DNA of 64,000 nucleotides. It comes from Nitrososphaera sp. (GTDB lineage: Archaea; Thermoproteota; Nitrososphaeria; Nitrososphaerales; Nitrososphaeraceae). Each line of letters starts with the position of its first letter. The first letter of the stretch is position 1. The position numbers were made by a program, and so were the translations under genes. The DNA is taken from positions 153,710 through 217,709 of the forward strand of contig JAJUFP010000004.1 in assembly GCA_029263715.1 (NCBI GenBank), in the 5' to 3' direction. This document shows positions 34,471 to 43,970 of the stretch, piece after piece. The notes below the pieces were generated by a model that had not been told where the DNA came from, searched no databases, and was given only the letters and a program-made list of their open reading frames with translations.

Positions 34471-36114
34471 CTACCCATTAGCCTGCTGCCTCTTTTTCTC
34501 GGTCCTCTTCTCCGCATCAAACCTTTCCAGCTGGTACCGCTCCATGTCCACAAAACGAATGCCTTGGGCCAGAACGGGATGCACCCTGCTTATCTGGCGG
34601 TACATCTGCTGGCAGACGGCCCGGTAGTCTGGATGGCCCTGCGGCACGGTGCGAAGCTCTATCATGTGGCAGGCCTCGCGCAGGTTGAGCTTGATAAAAT
34701 ACGGGTAGCGGTATGCAAAATTCACGACGTACTGCGCTTCCTCCGGCATGGTCTTTGCAATCTCTTCGTACACTTCCTTGGACAAGGACATGCATTCTCG
34801 GAACTCCTTTTCGATTCCGGCCTCGACTAACTCTGCTGGCATGTCGTATCCATGCCGCGTTGAAAGCAGCTGCCGCTCCATCGTCAGGATCCGGTGCCTG
34901 TGCAGGTCGCGAAACATCCCAAAGTTCGTGCAAAGCTCAAAGGTGTAATCCACCATTTCAAAAGCCCTGCCGGGCCGCTGTCGGCGGTTCTGACGGAACT
35001 GCGTATAGGCGCCAATTACCCGGTGCCGGTCTTCTGAGGCCAGGGATTTGACGTACCGCATTATGCTTTCTAGCGGCATGCCTTCAGCCTGCTCGTACAG
35101 GATTGCCGATGCCACCCGGACCTCGGCTTCAAAGTTATCGGCAAAGTCCAGAAGTCGGACCGGCTCAGGCGTAGAAGATGTCAGCCCGGCAAGATGGTTT
35201 TTTGCCAGCTTTTTAATCTCGCCTTCAGTTTTTGTCAAATAGTCCTGCAGCGCCTGCCCGTGCCTGTCGCTGGCGCGCCGGACAAACGATGGTATTACCG
35301 CAGACAGCTCTTCGAACATCTGTGCAGAAATGGATGTTACCTCGGCCAGCTTTGATCCGTGCATCAGGGTTATGAGGTATTCAAATGCCCTTCCGTTGCC
35401 GGTTATGCCGACGTTGGTCAGAGTTGCGGCAGGCAAAAGCCCGCGCAGCAGATCCAGAGTCTTTGCGCGTATCGTGGCCTTGTAGATCCGCTTTGCCGCT
35501 TCGATGTCCTTTTCAACCCTTAGATCTCCAAAGGGCTTGTCCTTCTGCGAAGACGAATCAAAGAAGATGAACCGGTCTATAGGCTCGCGCTCCTCTATGT
35601 ACTTCTGCAGCGGCTGTATGTTTTTGCTGTAAACGTCAAAGGAATGATCGCAGGCGCCGATGTACCTGTCTGCATGGCGAGAAGAAAGGATACGCGCCTC
35701 TCTGCAGTATCTGTATAGTCCCCTCACCTTCTGGTCAAAGGGCACGTACCTGGATGACTTTTCCAGGTAGGACAGGCCGATTCTGCGGTCCTCTATTTTT
35801 TTGGCAGCAATGTTGGATATGCCTTCCACCGCTATCTGGGCTATCCCAAGCTCCGCAACCGAGTCGTCACCGTACTCCAAAAGCACTTTTTGGTAAAACT
35901 CTTCGCCGCGGTTTGGATTTCTGGCAAATTCATCCAGAAATACGCGGCGCATGCTCTTGTCTGTCCGGGAATACCTAGACATCAGAGCCCCCCTGTCCAC
36001 CTGTTTTGGGGTGATTATTGCAAAGACAGCCTTGTCAGTGTTGGAAAAATGCCCCCTTAGAAGTGATTTTTCTTCTTCAGAAAAGCTGTCAAGGAAAATG
36101 GTATTATCAGACAA
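34471..36114 (-). CDS. Tandem ThyX-fold protein (thymidylate synthase-like)
   Basis: 547 residues, about twice the length of a normal flavin-dependent thymidylate synthase. The N-terminal half has a ThyX-like segment ([19 protein letters not shown] and [16 protein letters not shown]), and the C-terminal half has [21 protein letters not shown] plus [19 protein letters not shown]. Both copies of the RHRx7S signature are imperfect: DRR in the first half and displaced Ser in the second. It may be an inactive or re-purposed duplicate, or a fused heteromer-like enzyme. TTG start; a U-rich tail follows the stop. Confidence 0.8.
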   Translation of the reverse strand: MSDNTIFLDSFSEEEKSLLRGHFSNTDKAVFAIITPKQVDRGALMSRYSRTDKSMRRVFLDEFARNPNRGEEFYQKVLLEYGDDSVAELGIAQIAVEGISNIAAKKIEDRRIGLSYLEKSSRYVPFDQKVRGLYRYCREARILSSRHADRYIGACDHSFDVYSKNIQPLQKYIEEREPIDRFIFFDSSSQKDKPFGDLRVEKDIEAAKRIYKATIRAKTLDLLRGLLPAATLTNVGITGNGRAFEYLITLMHGSKLAEVTSISAQMFEELSAVIPSFVRRASDRHGQALQDYLTKTEGEIKKLAKNHLAGLTSSTPEPVRLLDFADNFEAEVRVASAILYEQAEGMPLESIMRYVKSLASEDRHRVIGAYTQFRQNRRQRPGRAFEMVDYTFELCTNFGMFRDLHRHRILTMERQLLSTRHGYDMPAELVEAGIEKEFRECMSLSKEVYEEIAKTMPEEAQYVVNFAYRYPYFIKLNLREACHMIELRTVPQGHPDYRAVCQQMYRQISRVHPVLAQGIRFVDMERYQLERFDAEKRTEKKRQQANG

Positions 36115-36227
36115 GCCCGCAGTAGAGATTGGTTTGGGTGTTTAATAAAACCAACCTATGCAATCATCAAATTATCAGGTGTTTGGCACAAGAATTAATA
36201 AATATGGCAAAATAGAAGGTTATTTCG

Positions 36228-36863
36228 TTGTCCACCACGACAGTATCGGAGTATATCTGTGAAGACTGTGGAACTCTGTTGATACACAGCAATCCGATTA
36301 CCCTTCAAAGCATGAAGGAAGTTCACGATCAACTGTGTTTTGCAAAGAGGCAGAAGGCAAGGGCGGCCGAGGCTGCCAAGGCGGCACCCAAGCCAGCTGC
36401 TGTCCCGTCTCCGGCTGCCGCGGCTGCTCCAAAACCATCCGCAGCGCCTCCGCCTGCCATGCCATCCCCGGCTGCACCGGCAGCTGGCGGCAACACCACC
36501 ATATCCCTGTCAGGGACAGGCACAAGCTACTCCAAGGTGGACGGACCCATAGACACAGGCTTTAAGTCAAAGAGGCAGGTGGTCGGCCAGTACAGCGGCA
36601 TAAACGTGTGGGGGCCGCTAGACGCACCCGGCCAGCTGGGAATATGGGGAAGCAACGTCTGCGTTGATTTTGATATATGCGTGGCCGATGGGGCATGCAT
36701 CGAGGCCTGCCCAGTCAACGTGTATGAATGGCTGGAGACGCCTGGACACCCTGCATCAGAGAAGAAGGCTTTCATGATAAGAGAAAAGGATTGCATATTC
36801 TGCCTCGCATGCGAGAACGTATGTCCGCCGCAGGCCATAAAGATATTCCAGAAGGCCGGATAA
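36228..36863 (+). CDS. Extended Zfx-type ferredoxin with N-terminal zinc domain
   Basis: 211 residues. The first 40 hold [14 protein letters not shown]...HDQLC, a zinc-finger-like unit. Residues 45-95 form an Ala/Pro linker. The C-terminal ferredoxin domain has [18 protein letters not shown] and [16 protein letters not shown], giving a cluster set like the seven-iron zinc-containing ferredoxins of crenarchaea. It carries electrons to 2-oxoacid oxidoreductases or other partners. A TTAATAAATA box about 27 nt before the TTG start suggests a leaderless transcript. A shorter paralogue lies at 62166. Confidence 0.88.
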   Translation: MSTTTVSEYICEDCGTLLIHSNPITLQSMKEVHDQLCFAKRQKARAAEAAKAAPKPAAVPSPAAAAAPKPSAAPPPAMPSPAAPAAGGNTTISLSGTGTSYSKVDGPIDTGFKSKRQVVGQYSGINVWGPLDAPGQLGIWGSNVCVDFDICVADGACIEACPVNVYEWLETPGHPASEKKAFMIREKDCIFCLACENVCPPQAIKIFQKAG

Positions 36864-36901
36864 CTTAACCGTATATATCACGACATTTCCCACTAGTAGC
36901 G

Positions 36902-37399
36902 TTGGCTAGATTCCGCGTTGTAGCCACCGGTGGAACCTTTGACGAGATCCATGCAGGCCACATCGCGCTTTTGCGCAAGGCCTTTGAAGTCGGCGAGAAG
37001 GTCATAATCGGCGTTTCAAGCGACGCATTTGCCTGGAAAAACAAGGGAAAAAAACTGAACCACAGCTTTGAGCAGCGGGTTGAAAGCCTCAAAAAGGCAA
37101 TCGAGGCGGAATTTGGGGACGTCGATTACGTTATTGCAAAACTGGACAATGATTTTGGACCGGCAGTCATCTCCGGAGACGTTGGCGCGCTGGTGGCGAG
37201 CTCAGAAACCCAGTCAAAGGGCAAGCTGCTCAACGAGATCCGGGCAGAGAGGGGGCTGAATCCTGTTGAGGTTATTGCAGTCAGCCTGGTCAAGGCAGAA
37301 GACGGCCTGCCGATTTCATCGACGCGCATCAGGGCCGGCGAGATAGACAGGCAGGGCAGGTTGTTAAAAGACAGTCGCAGCAGGCTCAACAATAGTTGA
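36902..37399 (+). CDS. coaD: Phosphopantetheine adenylyltransferase, archaeal type
   Basis: 165 residues of the nucleotidyltransferase fold making dephospho-CoA. The signature FRVVATGGTFDEIHAGHIALL contains the (T/H)xGH motif, and ISSTRIR near the end is the second nucleotide-binding motif. Archaeal PPAT is distinct from bacterial CoaD but shares this core. TTG start at 36902. The next gene follows after 19 nt on the same strand. Confidence 0.9.
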   Translation: MARFRVVATGGTFDEIHAGHIALLRKAFEVGEKVIIGVSSDAFAWKNKGKKLNHSFEQRVESLKKAIEAEFGDVDYVIAKLDNDFGPAVISGDVGALVASSETQSKGKLLNEIRAERGLNPVEVIAVSLVKAEDGLPISSTRIRAGEIDRQGRLLKDSRSRLNNS

Positions 37400-37418
37400 T
37401 TATCGGAATTTTATCCTG

Positions 37419-37775
37419 TTGATGAGAAAACGGGCCGTGTATCCGGAAAGACCCATCGACTTTGCCGCACGGAAGATAGAAACATCGGTCAAGAACCTTA
37501 GAGAGGGGCTTGATCCCGACATCCTTGCCTACTGGTACAAACGAGTCGAGGACAGATCAAAGGAGATGGTTCCGCCGCACCTCAAAGACAAGATCAGGTT
37601 TGAGCAGGACAGGATACTGTGGATGAAGTTCAGCATGGACGTGTCAAAGCGGGCCGTCCCGTACGTCATGCAGGTCATCGAAGAATACATACCCATGATG
37701 CCGTACTCAACGGGCCTTTATTTCCGCAAGGTGCAGGAGATCCTCACCAACGAGATGAACAAGGACCTGCGCTAG
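37419..37775 (+). CDS. Conserved hypothetical helical protein
   Basis: 117-118 residues (ATG 37422 or the preceding TTG). Basic N-terminus RKRAVYPERPIDFAARK, then helices with VEDRSKEMVPPHLKDKIRFEQDRI and VMQVIEEYIPMMPYSTGLYFRKVQE. No membrane segment or metal site. It follows coaD closely and is probably co-transcribed. I do not recognise the family. The stop overlaps the convergent gene by four bases. Confidence 0.75.
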   Translation: MMRKRAVYPERPIDFAARKIETSVKNLREGLDPDILAYWYKRVEDRSKEMVPPHLKDKIRFEQDRILWMKFSMDVSKRAVPYVMQVIEEYIPMMPYSTGLYFRKVQEILTNEMNKDLR

Positions 37776-38059
37776 TCGCTTATTGTTATCTCGGCCACGG
37801 ATCCGTCAAAGTCGCTTGCCTGTATGCTGGTTTTTCCTTCAGCCACAACCTGCAATAGGTTCTTGAGCCGGCCAGCACTCTCCTCGTCCTTCATGATCAC
37901 GGCATGCGAAGAGTGGTCCTTGAGTTTTATCACGACCTCTGTCCCAACCACCGCGGATATGCCTGCAATGTACACCGTATAGTCTTTCTGCACAGAGACA
38001 AGGCCTGCCAGCTTTTCTGCCTCGTACCTGTCCTCACACTCAAATTTTATGGTCTTCAT
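37772..38059 (-). CDS. Small hypothetical protein downstream of trpS
   Basis: 95 residues of alternating beta and alpha segments: MKTIKFECEDRYEAEKLAGL, VVGTEVVIKLKDHSSHAV and a C-terminal SDFDGSVAEITISD. A ferredoxin-like or ACT-like fold is likely from the pattern, but no family is evident. Its ATG overlaps the trpS stop (ATGA), so translation is coupled with trpS. Confidence 0.72.
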   Translation of the reverse strand: MKTIKFECEDRYEAEKLAGLVSVQKDYTVYIAGISAVVGTEVVIKLKDHSSHAVIMKDEESAGRLKNLLQVVAEGKTSIQASDFDGSVAEITISD

Positions 38060-39213
38060 GCCTCAAACGGCTTTTCGTCGTACATGAACATGGCCACCAC
38101 ATCCTTTGCCTTCTCGCGCCGTTTCCGAAACTCGGTTATAAACGGCCTTACTCCTTTTGCCAGGTCTGACTTGCATTCGCCGCAAAGCAGGTTGCCGCTC
38201 TTGCACTTCAGCAGCCGCTCGTCTGACTGCTTTTCCGTGTCAAAAAAGTAACGCAGATACCAAAAGACAGGGCAGCCAATGGGATTGGCGCCCAGCTGCC
38301 TCTGCAGCGCCACTGTCGGCTGGCCGCCGGTAAACGCCGAGGAGACCTTCTTGTCGGCAACCTCCGGCGCGTCGGTGGTAAAGATGGCCGTTTCCGGCTT
38401 TGAAGACGACATCTTGCCTACCATGCCCAGGCCCGGCAGGAACTTGCTGTGTATCTGAGCAGGCTTGTAGTACCCCATCCTGTCGGCAACGTCCCGCGTC
38501 ATCCTCCAGTACGGGTCCTGGTCGATGGCCGCCGGTATGAGGACCGGCGTCGGCCTTCCTTCTATTATGGAGGGCAGAAAGCAAGGCGCGGCCTGGATAG
38601 GCGGAAAGCCTATCATGCCAATGTTGGTTGAATTGTTAAATCCAAATACCGCCTTGGCTGTGGAAAACGTGATCCGCTTTGCCACTTCCGTGGCTATGGG
38701 GTAGAGGTGCTGTATATGCTTGGTATCCACTATTATCTTGGTCTTTTTGGGATCGAAACCCACGGCTATGATGTCCAGTATGTTTTCGTATGTGAAGCGC
38801 CGGACATCCTCTCGAGTCCTCTCCTGGCTGTAGAGGAATTTTTCATCATCTGTCAGCTGGAACAGCAGTTTTGAATCGAACTTGTCCTGCAGGTACTTTG
38901 TGAATATCCAGGGCATTATGTGGCCCATGTGCACCATACCGGACGGCCCGCGGCCCGTGTAAAGGTAAAAGTTCTCCCCCTTTTCGCGCTTGTCTAAGAT
39001 CCAGTCAAAATCCCGGTGGGAGAAGAAATACCCCAGCCTCAGCATTGGATGGATCTCGCCGGTGGCCCTTTTGACCTTCTGCAGAAGTTCTGGAGTAATG
39101 GGCTGAGTCCCAAACTTTTCTACAAGGCGGCCGTAGTCAATCTCGCCTTCCACCTCCCACGGCGTGACCTTGAACTCGCCGTTCTCCTCTGCAATTTCGT
39201 TGGGCTTGTCCAT
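38056..39213 (-). CDS. trpS: Tryptophanyl-tRNA synthetase
   Basis: Class I synthetase of about 385 residues charging tRNA-Trp. The HIGH-like motif is in YTGRGPSGMVHMGHIMPW and the KMSKS-like motif is KMSSSKPETAIF. The archaeal/eukaryotic type is shown by the N-terminal region before the Rossmann fold. Starts at 39264 (TTG), 39228 and 39213 (ATG) are all in frame; 39213 suits the distance from the TTTAAA box shared with the divergent pheS. The hypothetical gene at 37772 follows with overlap. Confidence 0.92.
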   Translation of the reverse strand: MDKPNEIAEENGEFKVTPWEVEGEIDYGRLVEKFGTQPITPELLQKVKRATGEIHPMLRLGYFFSHRDFDWILDKREKGENFYLYTGRGPSGMVHMGHIMPWIFTKYLQDKFDSKLLFQLTDDEKFLYSQERTREDVRRFTYENILDIIAVGFDPKKTKIIVDTKHIQHLYPIATEVAKRITFSTAKAVFGFNNSTNIGMIGFPPIQAAPCFLPSIIEGRPTPVLIPAAIDQDPYWRMTRDVADRMGYYKPAQIHSKFLPGLGMVGKMSSSKPETAIFTTDAPEVADKKVSSAFTGGQPTVALQRQLGANPIGCPVFWYLRYFFDTEKQSDERLLKCKSGNLLCGECKSDLAKGVRPFITEFRKRREKAKDVVAMFMYDEKPFEA

Positions 39214-39237
39214 CGATGTTGCAGACATTGTGTTAAC

Positions 39238-39248
39238 GTTTAAAAAGT
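39238..39248. promoter_or_regulatory. Shared TATA box for trpS and pheS
   Basis: CGTTTAAAAAG lies about 30 nt before pheS ATG 39274 on the plus strand and, read in reverse, about 30 nt before trpS ATG 39213. A single AT-rich element may therefore drive two divergent aminoacyl-tRNA synthetase genes. Confidence 0.5.
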
Positions 39249-39273
39249 CTTCTTCATTTGTCAACTGTAATTA

Positions 39274-40764
39274 ATGAGTATTGACGTTTCGACTCTTCAT
39301 CCCATTGAGCGCTCGATTCTTGGAGAGATCGCAAAGAATGAACCGCTCTCCATCGAGAGGCTTGCTGAAACATGCAAGATGTCTTTGGATCAGGTGCGCC
39401 GGGGAGTTGAATGGCTCAAGTTCAAAAATCTGATATCGGTAAAGGAATTGTCCAGTTATTTTGTCTCGCTGGCACCTGCAGGCCAGGCTGCCCTGCAGTC
39501 AGGCCTTCCAGAAAGAAGGCTTGTCAGGGCAATAAAGGAAGGCAAGAGCATCATGTCCGAGATTCTTGCCAGCGGCATGCTAGATGGCCAGGAAGTAAAC
39601 GCTGCCGTGGCCGGCGCAAGAAGAAACGGCTGGATCCTGTTTTCTGAGGGAAGCAGAATGTCCCTGACAGAGGCGGCCGACAAGCCTTCTGCAGAAGAAA
39701 CGCTTCTTGCAAGGCTGCAGCAAGGGGAATTGGAACAAGGAAAGCTGTCAGAGGACGAAAGGAAGGGGTTTGAGCTTTTAAAGAAACGCCCCGGCTATGT
39801 AGAGGTAAAGGAGCAAAAACAGATCCTCGTCCAGATTACAGAGCAAGGCAGGAACTTGCTTCCGGCTCTGTCTGAAGAAAAGCCGCAGGAGCGCCGGCTG
39901 ACAAGCGAGCTCATCACGTCAGGACGATGGAAGCAGGTTGAACTAAGCTCCCTGGATGTTGAAGCCGCGGCTCCATCGGTGTTTTCTGGAAGGAGGCACC
40001 CGCTGGCAGACATCATTGAAGAAGTAAAGGAGATCTTTGTTGGCCTGGGATTTTCAGAGATAGACGGCAACATGGTCCAGTCAGGGTTCTGGAATTTTGA
40101 CGCGCTTTTCACGCCGCAGGACCATCCAGCCAGAGAGATGCAGGACACATTCTACATTTCAGGAAGAAAACATGCGATCCCGGCAAGCAAGGACCAGATA
40201 GCAAGAGTATCGCGTGTCCACAAGACAGGGTGGGGCAGCTGGAATGCTGAGGAGTCTGAGCGCGTGGTCCTGCGAACCCACACCACGCCGGTGACGCTGC
40301 AGCACCTTGCCAGGGCAAGGCCGGAAAACGCGCGGTACTTTTCGGTAGGCCGGGTTTTCAGAAATGAAAAGGTCTCCTACAAGCACCTGGTCGAGTTCCA
40401 CCAGGTAGAGGGCGTTGCAACAGCGCAAAAGGCCTCGCTTAGGGACCTGATGGGCCTTCAAAAAGAGTTCTATGCCAAGATGGGCATAAAGAAGGTCAAG
40501 TTCTGGCCGACTTTCTTTCCGTACACCGAGCCGTCGTTGCAGAGCATGGTATACAACGAACGTCTAGAGAAATGGGTTGAGTTATTCGGTATGGGCATCT
40601 TTAGGCCCGAAGTCACGCAGCCACTGGGCATCAAAAACCCGGTGCTTGCCTGGGGCGGAGGGCTTGAGAGGATAGCCATGCTCCGGTTCGGCTTAGACGA
40701 CGTGCGCGAGCTGTACACAAACAGGCTTGGATGGCTGAGGAGTGTTCCAAAATGCCAGTTGTAA
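39274..40764 (+). CDS. pheS: Phenylalanyl-tRNA synthetase alpha subunit
   Basis: 496 residues. Class II catalytic core in the C-terminal half: motif 1 region, motif 2 ARYFSVGRVFRNEKVSYKHLVEFHQVEG and motif 3 GGLERIAMLRFGLDD. The N-terminal half has the winged-helix DNA/tRNA-binding repeats of archaeal and eukaryotic PheS (IERSILGEIAKNEPLSIERL). The stop overlaps the pheT start region by 13 nt. Confidence 0.95.
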   Translation: MSIDVSTLHPIERSILGEIAKNEPLSIERLAETCKMSLDQVRRGVEWLKFKNLISVKELSSYFVSLAPAGQAALQSGLPERRLVRAIKEGKSIMSEILASGMLDGQEVNAAVAGARRNGWILFSEGSRMSLTEAADKPSAEETLLARLQQGELEQGKLSEDERKGFELLKKRPGYVEVKEQKQILVQITEQGRNLLPALSEEKPQERRLTSELITSGRWKQVELSSLDVEAAAPSVFSGRRHPLADIIEEVKEIFVGLGFSEIDGNMVQSGFWNFDALFTPQDHPAREMQDTFYISGRKHAIPASKDQIARVSRVHKTGWGSWNAEESERVVLRTHTTPVTLQHLARARPENARYFSVGRVFRNEKVSYKHLVEFHQVEGVATAQKASLRDLMGLQKEFYAKMGIKKVKFWPTFFPYTEPSLQSMVYNERLEKWVELFGMGIFRPEVTQPLGIKNPVLAWGGGLERIAMLRFGLDDVRELYTNRLGWLRSVPKCQL

Positions 40765-42395
40765 ACATCTCCTTTGATCGTCTAAAGGAATTCCTTCCCG
40801 GCGTCAAGACAGACAAGGCTCTAGAAATGCTCCCGTTCATAGGCCTTGACATCGAGGGCATTGATGACAGCATCGTTCGCGTGGAATACAACCCAAACAG
40901 GCCGGACTTTTCCTCCGATTACGGCATCATAAGGGCGCTGCGCGGCCTTTTAGGCATCGAGACAGGAATGCCAAAATTCAGGCTTGCCGGCAAGAGTGGT
41001 TTTTCAGTCAAGGTTGGAAGGCCGGTAAAGAAGGTCCGGCCGTACGTGGCGGCCCTTGCGGCAACGGATGGAAGGCTTGACGACGAGACGGTGAGGCAGA
41101 TAATAGCCATGCAGGAGGACCTTCACAACGGGGTTGGCAGAAGAAGAAAGAAGGCGTCCATTGGAATCCACAACCTAGATGCCATATCCTTTCCGGTGAC
41201 GTATACCGCGCTCTCTGAATATTCTTTTACGCCGCTTGGAGAGTCTTTGAAAATGACCACAAAACAGATCCTGTCAGATACAGAGACCGGCAGGACGTAC
41301 GGCCACATCCTTAAGGGTGACAGGTATCCGGTCATATACGATAGCGCCGGCACCGTCCTTTCGTTTCCGCCCATAATCAACGGCAAAGAGACCATGGTTG
41401 ACACTAGTTGTAAGAACCTCTTTGTCGAAGTCACGGCCACAGAGCGAAAGGCAGCAGAAGACATGCTTGCCGTGATTGCCTTTACCCTCTACGATGCAGG
41501 CTTTAAGATAAAGACGGTAATCATCGAGGATGCAAAAAAGACGGAAACGCCGGTGGCTGCGCCGGCACGGATGGACATAGACGTCAGCTACGTTAACGAA
41601 CTGCTTGGCCTTGACCTGGATGCAGGCAAGATTGTAGACTGCCTTAAAAAAAGCCGGCTTGACGCCAAATCCAGCCGTGGCAGGATAACATGCTCCATCC
41701 CCCGCTATCGGACAGACATAACACATCCGGTCGATCTGGTGGAGGAGGTGGCCATAGGATACGGCGTCTATAACTTTGAGCCGACTTTTCCAGCCTCAAA
41801 TACTGCAGGGCAGAAATCTGCTCTCTCGACGTATTTTGAGGCCATCCGGCAGACCCTGACAGGGCTTGGAATGCTTGAATCATTCAACTTTTCTCTGACC
41901 AGCAGGCAAGTGCAGTACGAGCTGTCAGGCCGGCCGGCAGAGGACGTGATTTCGGTAGACGCCTCAAAAAGCGCGGAGCATGAGGTGCTCAGGAACTCGC
42001 TCATCCCGTCGCTGCTTCAGTCGCTTTCACGAAACGTGCACGAGGAGTATCCGCAGAAACTTTTTGAGATAGGCAAGATCTTCAGAAAGGAAACTGACCG
42101 GATCGAAGAAAGATGGCATCTGGCTGCACTAACTTCCCATGACGAGGCCGGTTTTACAGAGATCAAGTCCATCATGCAGGCCCTGTTCAGTTCAGGCTTT
42201 GGAATGACGGCTTCCACCAAGGCAGCTTCAGACCCCCTGTTCATCAAGGGGAGATGCGCCCAGATTTTGTTGCAGGACAGGCCAGTAGGCGTAATCGGTG
42301 AAGTCTCGCCCCTTGCCATACAGAACTTTAAGCTTAGAATGCCTGTTGCGGCCTTTGAGGTAGACCTTTCCGGGCTATATTCAGGGCAGGATTAG
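40752..42395 (+). CDS. pheT: Phenylalanyl-tRNA synthetase beta subunit
   Basis: 547 residues from ATG 40752; the track start at 40731 is inside pheS. It begins PVVNISFDRLKEFLPGV, contains the B3/B4 editing domain (about 100-270) and B5 plus core domains (RYRTDITHPVDLVEEVAIGYG). The length is that of the short archaeal beta subunit. Together with PheS it forms the (alpha-beta)2 enzyme. Confidence 0.95.
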   Translation: MPVVNISFDRLKEFLPGVKTDKALEMLPFIGLDIEGIDDSIVRVEYNPNRPDFSSDYGIIRALRGLLGIETGMPKFRLAGKSGFSVKVGRPVKKVRPYVAALAATDGRLDDETVRQIIAMQEDLHNGVGRRRKKASIGIHNLDAISFPVTYTALSEYSFTPLGESLKMTTKQILSDTETGRTYGHILKGDRYPVIYDSAGTVLSFPPIINGKETMVDTSCKNLFVEVTATERKAAEDMLAVIAFTLYDAGFKIKTVIIEDAKKTETPVAAPARMDIDVSYVNELLGLDLDAGKIVDCLKKSRLDAKSSRGRITCSIPRYRTDITHPVDLVEEVAIGYGVYNFEPTFPASNTAGQKSALSTYFEAIRQTLTGLGMLESFNFSLTSRQVQYELSGRPAEDVISVDASKSAEHEVLRNSLIPSLLQSLSRNVHEEYPQKLFEIGKIFRKETDRIEERWHLAALTSHDEAGFTEIKSIMQALFSSGFGMTASTKAASDPLFIKGRCAQILLQDRPVGVIGEVSPLAIQNFKLRMPVAAFEVDLSGLYSGQD

Positions 42396-42426
42396 CAAAA
42401 GCAAAAATATCTAGCAGTGCATTATA

Positions 42427-42486
42427 TGGTAACCCCGTCAAAGAGCATGCCGAGGAGCTACAGGCTAACCAATGAACGCATGTGAG
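42427..42486 (+). CDS. Possible leaderless 19-codon mini-ORF
   Basis: ATG 42427 opens MVTPSKSMPRSYRLTNERM before a TGA. AAAATATCTAG lies about 22-25 nt upstream, the usual distance for a leaderless archaeal start. It is basic and lies in the 146-nt gap between pheT and the PP-loop gene. It may be a small peptide, an upstream ORF or chance. Confidence 0.3.
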
Positions 42487-42541
42487 TCAGAGGCGGGGCA
42501 CACAAATTTATAACGAATTACACAGGATGGCCTTGTATATT

Positions 42542-43573
42542 ATGTCGCAGGATAACGCGGACAAGGTAGAAAAGAAGCCAAAGGCAGTGGCGTTGTTATC
42601 CGGAGGGCTGGACAGCAACCTGGCTGTTCGCATGATGCTTGAGCAGGGCGTTGACGTGGAGGCCGTGGCTATCAAGACTCCGTTCTGCGATTTTGACTGC
42701 GGCAAGGGCTGCGGCCACAAAGTCAAGGAAGTGGCCGACGAGCTGGGCGTCAAGCTAAAGACCGTGTATTTTGGCGAGGAATATCTGCGGATGATGAAGA
42801 ACCCCAAGCACGGGTATGGGTCTGGCATGAATCCGTGCATAGACTGTAGGGGCATGATGTACGATGCTGCCAAAAAGCACATGGAAAAGACAGGCGCCGA
42901 CTTTATCATAACAGGCGAGGTTCTGTTTCAGCGGCCCATGAGCCAGAACAACAGGGCGCTGCATATAATTGAAAACGAATCCGGTCTGGCCGGCAAAGTA
43001 TTACGACCACTGTCAGCAAAGCATCTGGCACCCACCGACGCCGAGAAGGCAGGGCTTGTCAAGCGCGAAAATCTTGGCGACATAAAGGGCAGGTCCAGAA
43101 AGGGTCAGCTGGCTCTGGCAAAGCACTTTGGAGTGCAAGAGCCACCCAATGCTGCCGGCGGATGCCTTTTGACAGACCCGGCATTTTCAAAGCGTGTAAG
43201 CGACCTGATGGAGCATGTCGAGGACATTCCAAGCATCAACGATATCGAGCTTTTGAAGGTGGGAAGACACTTCCGCCTTACACCCAAGGCAAAGCTGGTG
43301 GTGGGCCGAAACAAGGATGAAAACGAGATCATCGCGGCCCTGGCCGAAGAGACGGACGTGGTTCTTGAGGCCAAGGACCATGTTGGGCCGGTCTGCATAC
43401 TGCGTGGAGAGAAAGACGATGCCATGCTGGCCAAGGCTGCTGGAATTGTCCTCCGATATTCCGACGCGCCCAAGGACGTACGGTCCAAGGTTAAAGTTGC
43501 TGCAAACGGCATAGAAAAAGAACTGGACGCCATGCCTGAGGACAGCTCTGACATTGAAAAGCTGCGCATCTAA
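42542..43573 (+). CDS. PP-loop tRNA thiouridylase-like protein with NFACT-R-type tail
   Basis: 343 residues from ATG 42542 (the track starts at 42482). The PP-loop ATP site is AVALLSGGLDSNLAVRM. Conserved Cys residues appear in FCDFDCGKGCGHK and MNPCIDCRGMM, suited to persulfide chemistry or an Fe-S cluster. The C-terminal third resembles the NFACT-R/DUF814-like RNA-binding domain (KVGRHFRLTPKAKLVVGRNKDENE). Proteins of this architecture are related to ThiI/MnmA and are predicted tRNA-thiolation enzymes. An AATTTATAA box precedes it. Confidence 0.82.
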   Translation: MSQDNADKVEKKPKAVALLSGGLDSNLAVRMMLEQGVDVEAVAIKTPFCDFDCGKGCGHKVKEVADELGVKLKTVYFGEEYLRMMKNPKHGYGSGMNPCIDCRGMMYDAAKKHMEKTGADFIITGEVLFQRPMSQNNRALHIIENESGLAGKVLRPLSAKHLAPTDAEKAGLVKRENLGDIKGRSRKGQLALAKHFGVQEPPNAAGGCLLTDPAFSKRVSDLMEHVEDIPSINDIELLKVGRHFRLTPKAKLVVGRNKDENEIIAALAEETDVVLEAKDHVGPVCILRGEKDDAMLAKAAGIVLRYSDAPKDVRSKVKVAANGIEKELDAMPEDSSDIEKLRI

Positions 43574-43676
43574 CCGCAATCTCAAGCTAAAATCAACTAT
43601 TCGGTGAACGAGTTTTGACCAGCAGGACTATTGAGTAGCCGGCGGGTTTTAGCTTTAACCTCAATAGTTGAGTTGG

Positions 43677-43970
43677 ATGACAGACAGACCCACGCAGACA
43701 CACAAAACCCCGGTTTACCTGAAGGCCCTTACCCTACGGGATATCACGGACATCGCTGCGATAAAAGAAGACATCAAGAAGCACATGATCCTGATACTTC
43801 GGGTTACGCCGCTGGCACAGAAGGACGTCGAGGAACTCCGAAAGGTCATCGAGGAGCTTTATGCCTACGCCCAGTCCATAGGAGGCGACATTGCCCGGCT
43901 TGGGGAGGAGAGGATTGTCCTTACCCCGCCAGACGTCAAGATCTGGCGCGGCGCCTACGACCTAAAGTAG
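43677..43970 (+). CDS. SepF-like cell division protein
   Basis: 97 residues from ATG 43677 (TTG 43668 is possible). The SepF core is clear: VYLKALTLRDITDIAAIKED, HMILILRVTPLAQKD and GDIARLGEERIVLTPPDVKIW. Archaeal SepF tethers FtsZ to the membrane in euryarchaea; in thaumarchaea, where Cdv proteins divide the cell, its role is less clear. A 9-bp inverted repeat ends at the possible TTG start. The 3' end overlaps the convergent aCPSF1 gene by 9 nt. Confidence 0.85.
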   Translation: MTDRPTQTHKTPVYLKALTLRDITDIAAIKEDIKKHMILILRVTPLAQKDVEELRKVIEELYAYAQSIGGDIARLGEERIVLTPPDVKIWRGAYDLK

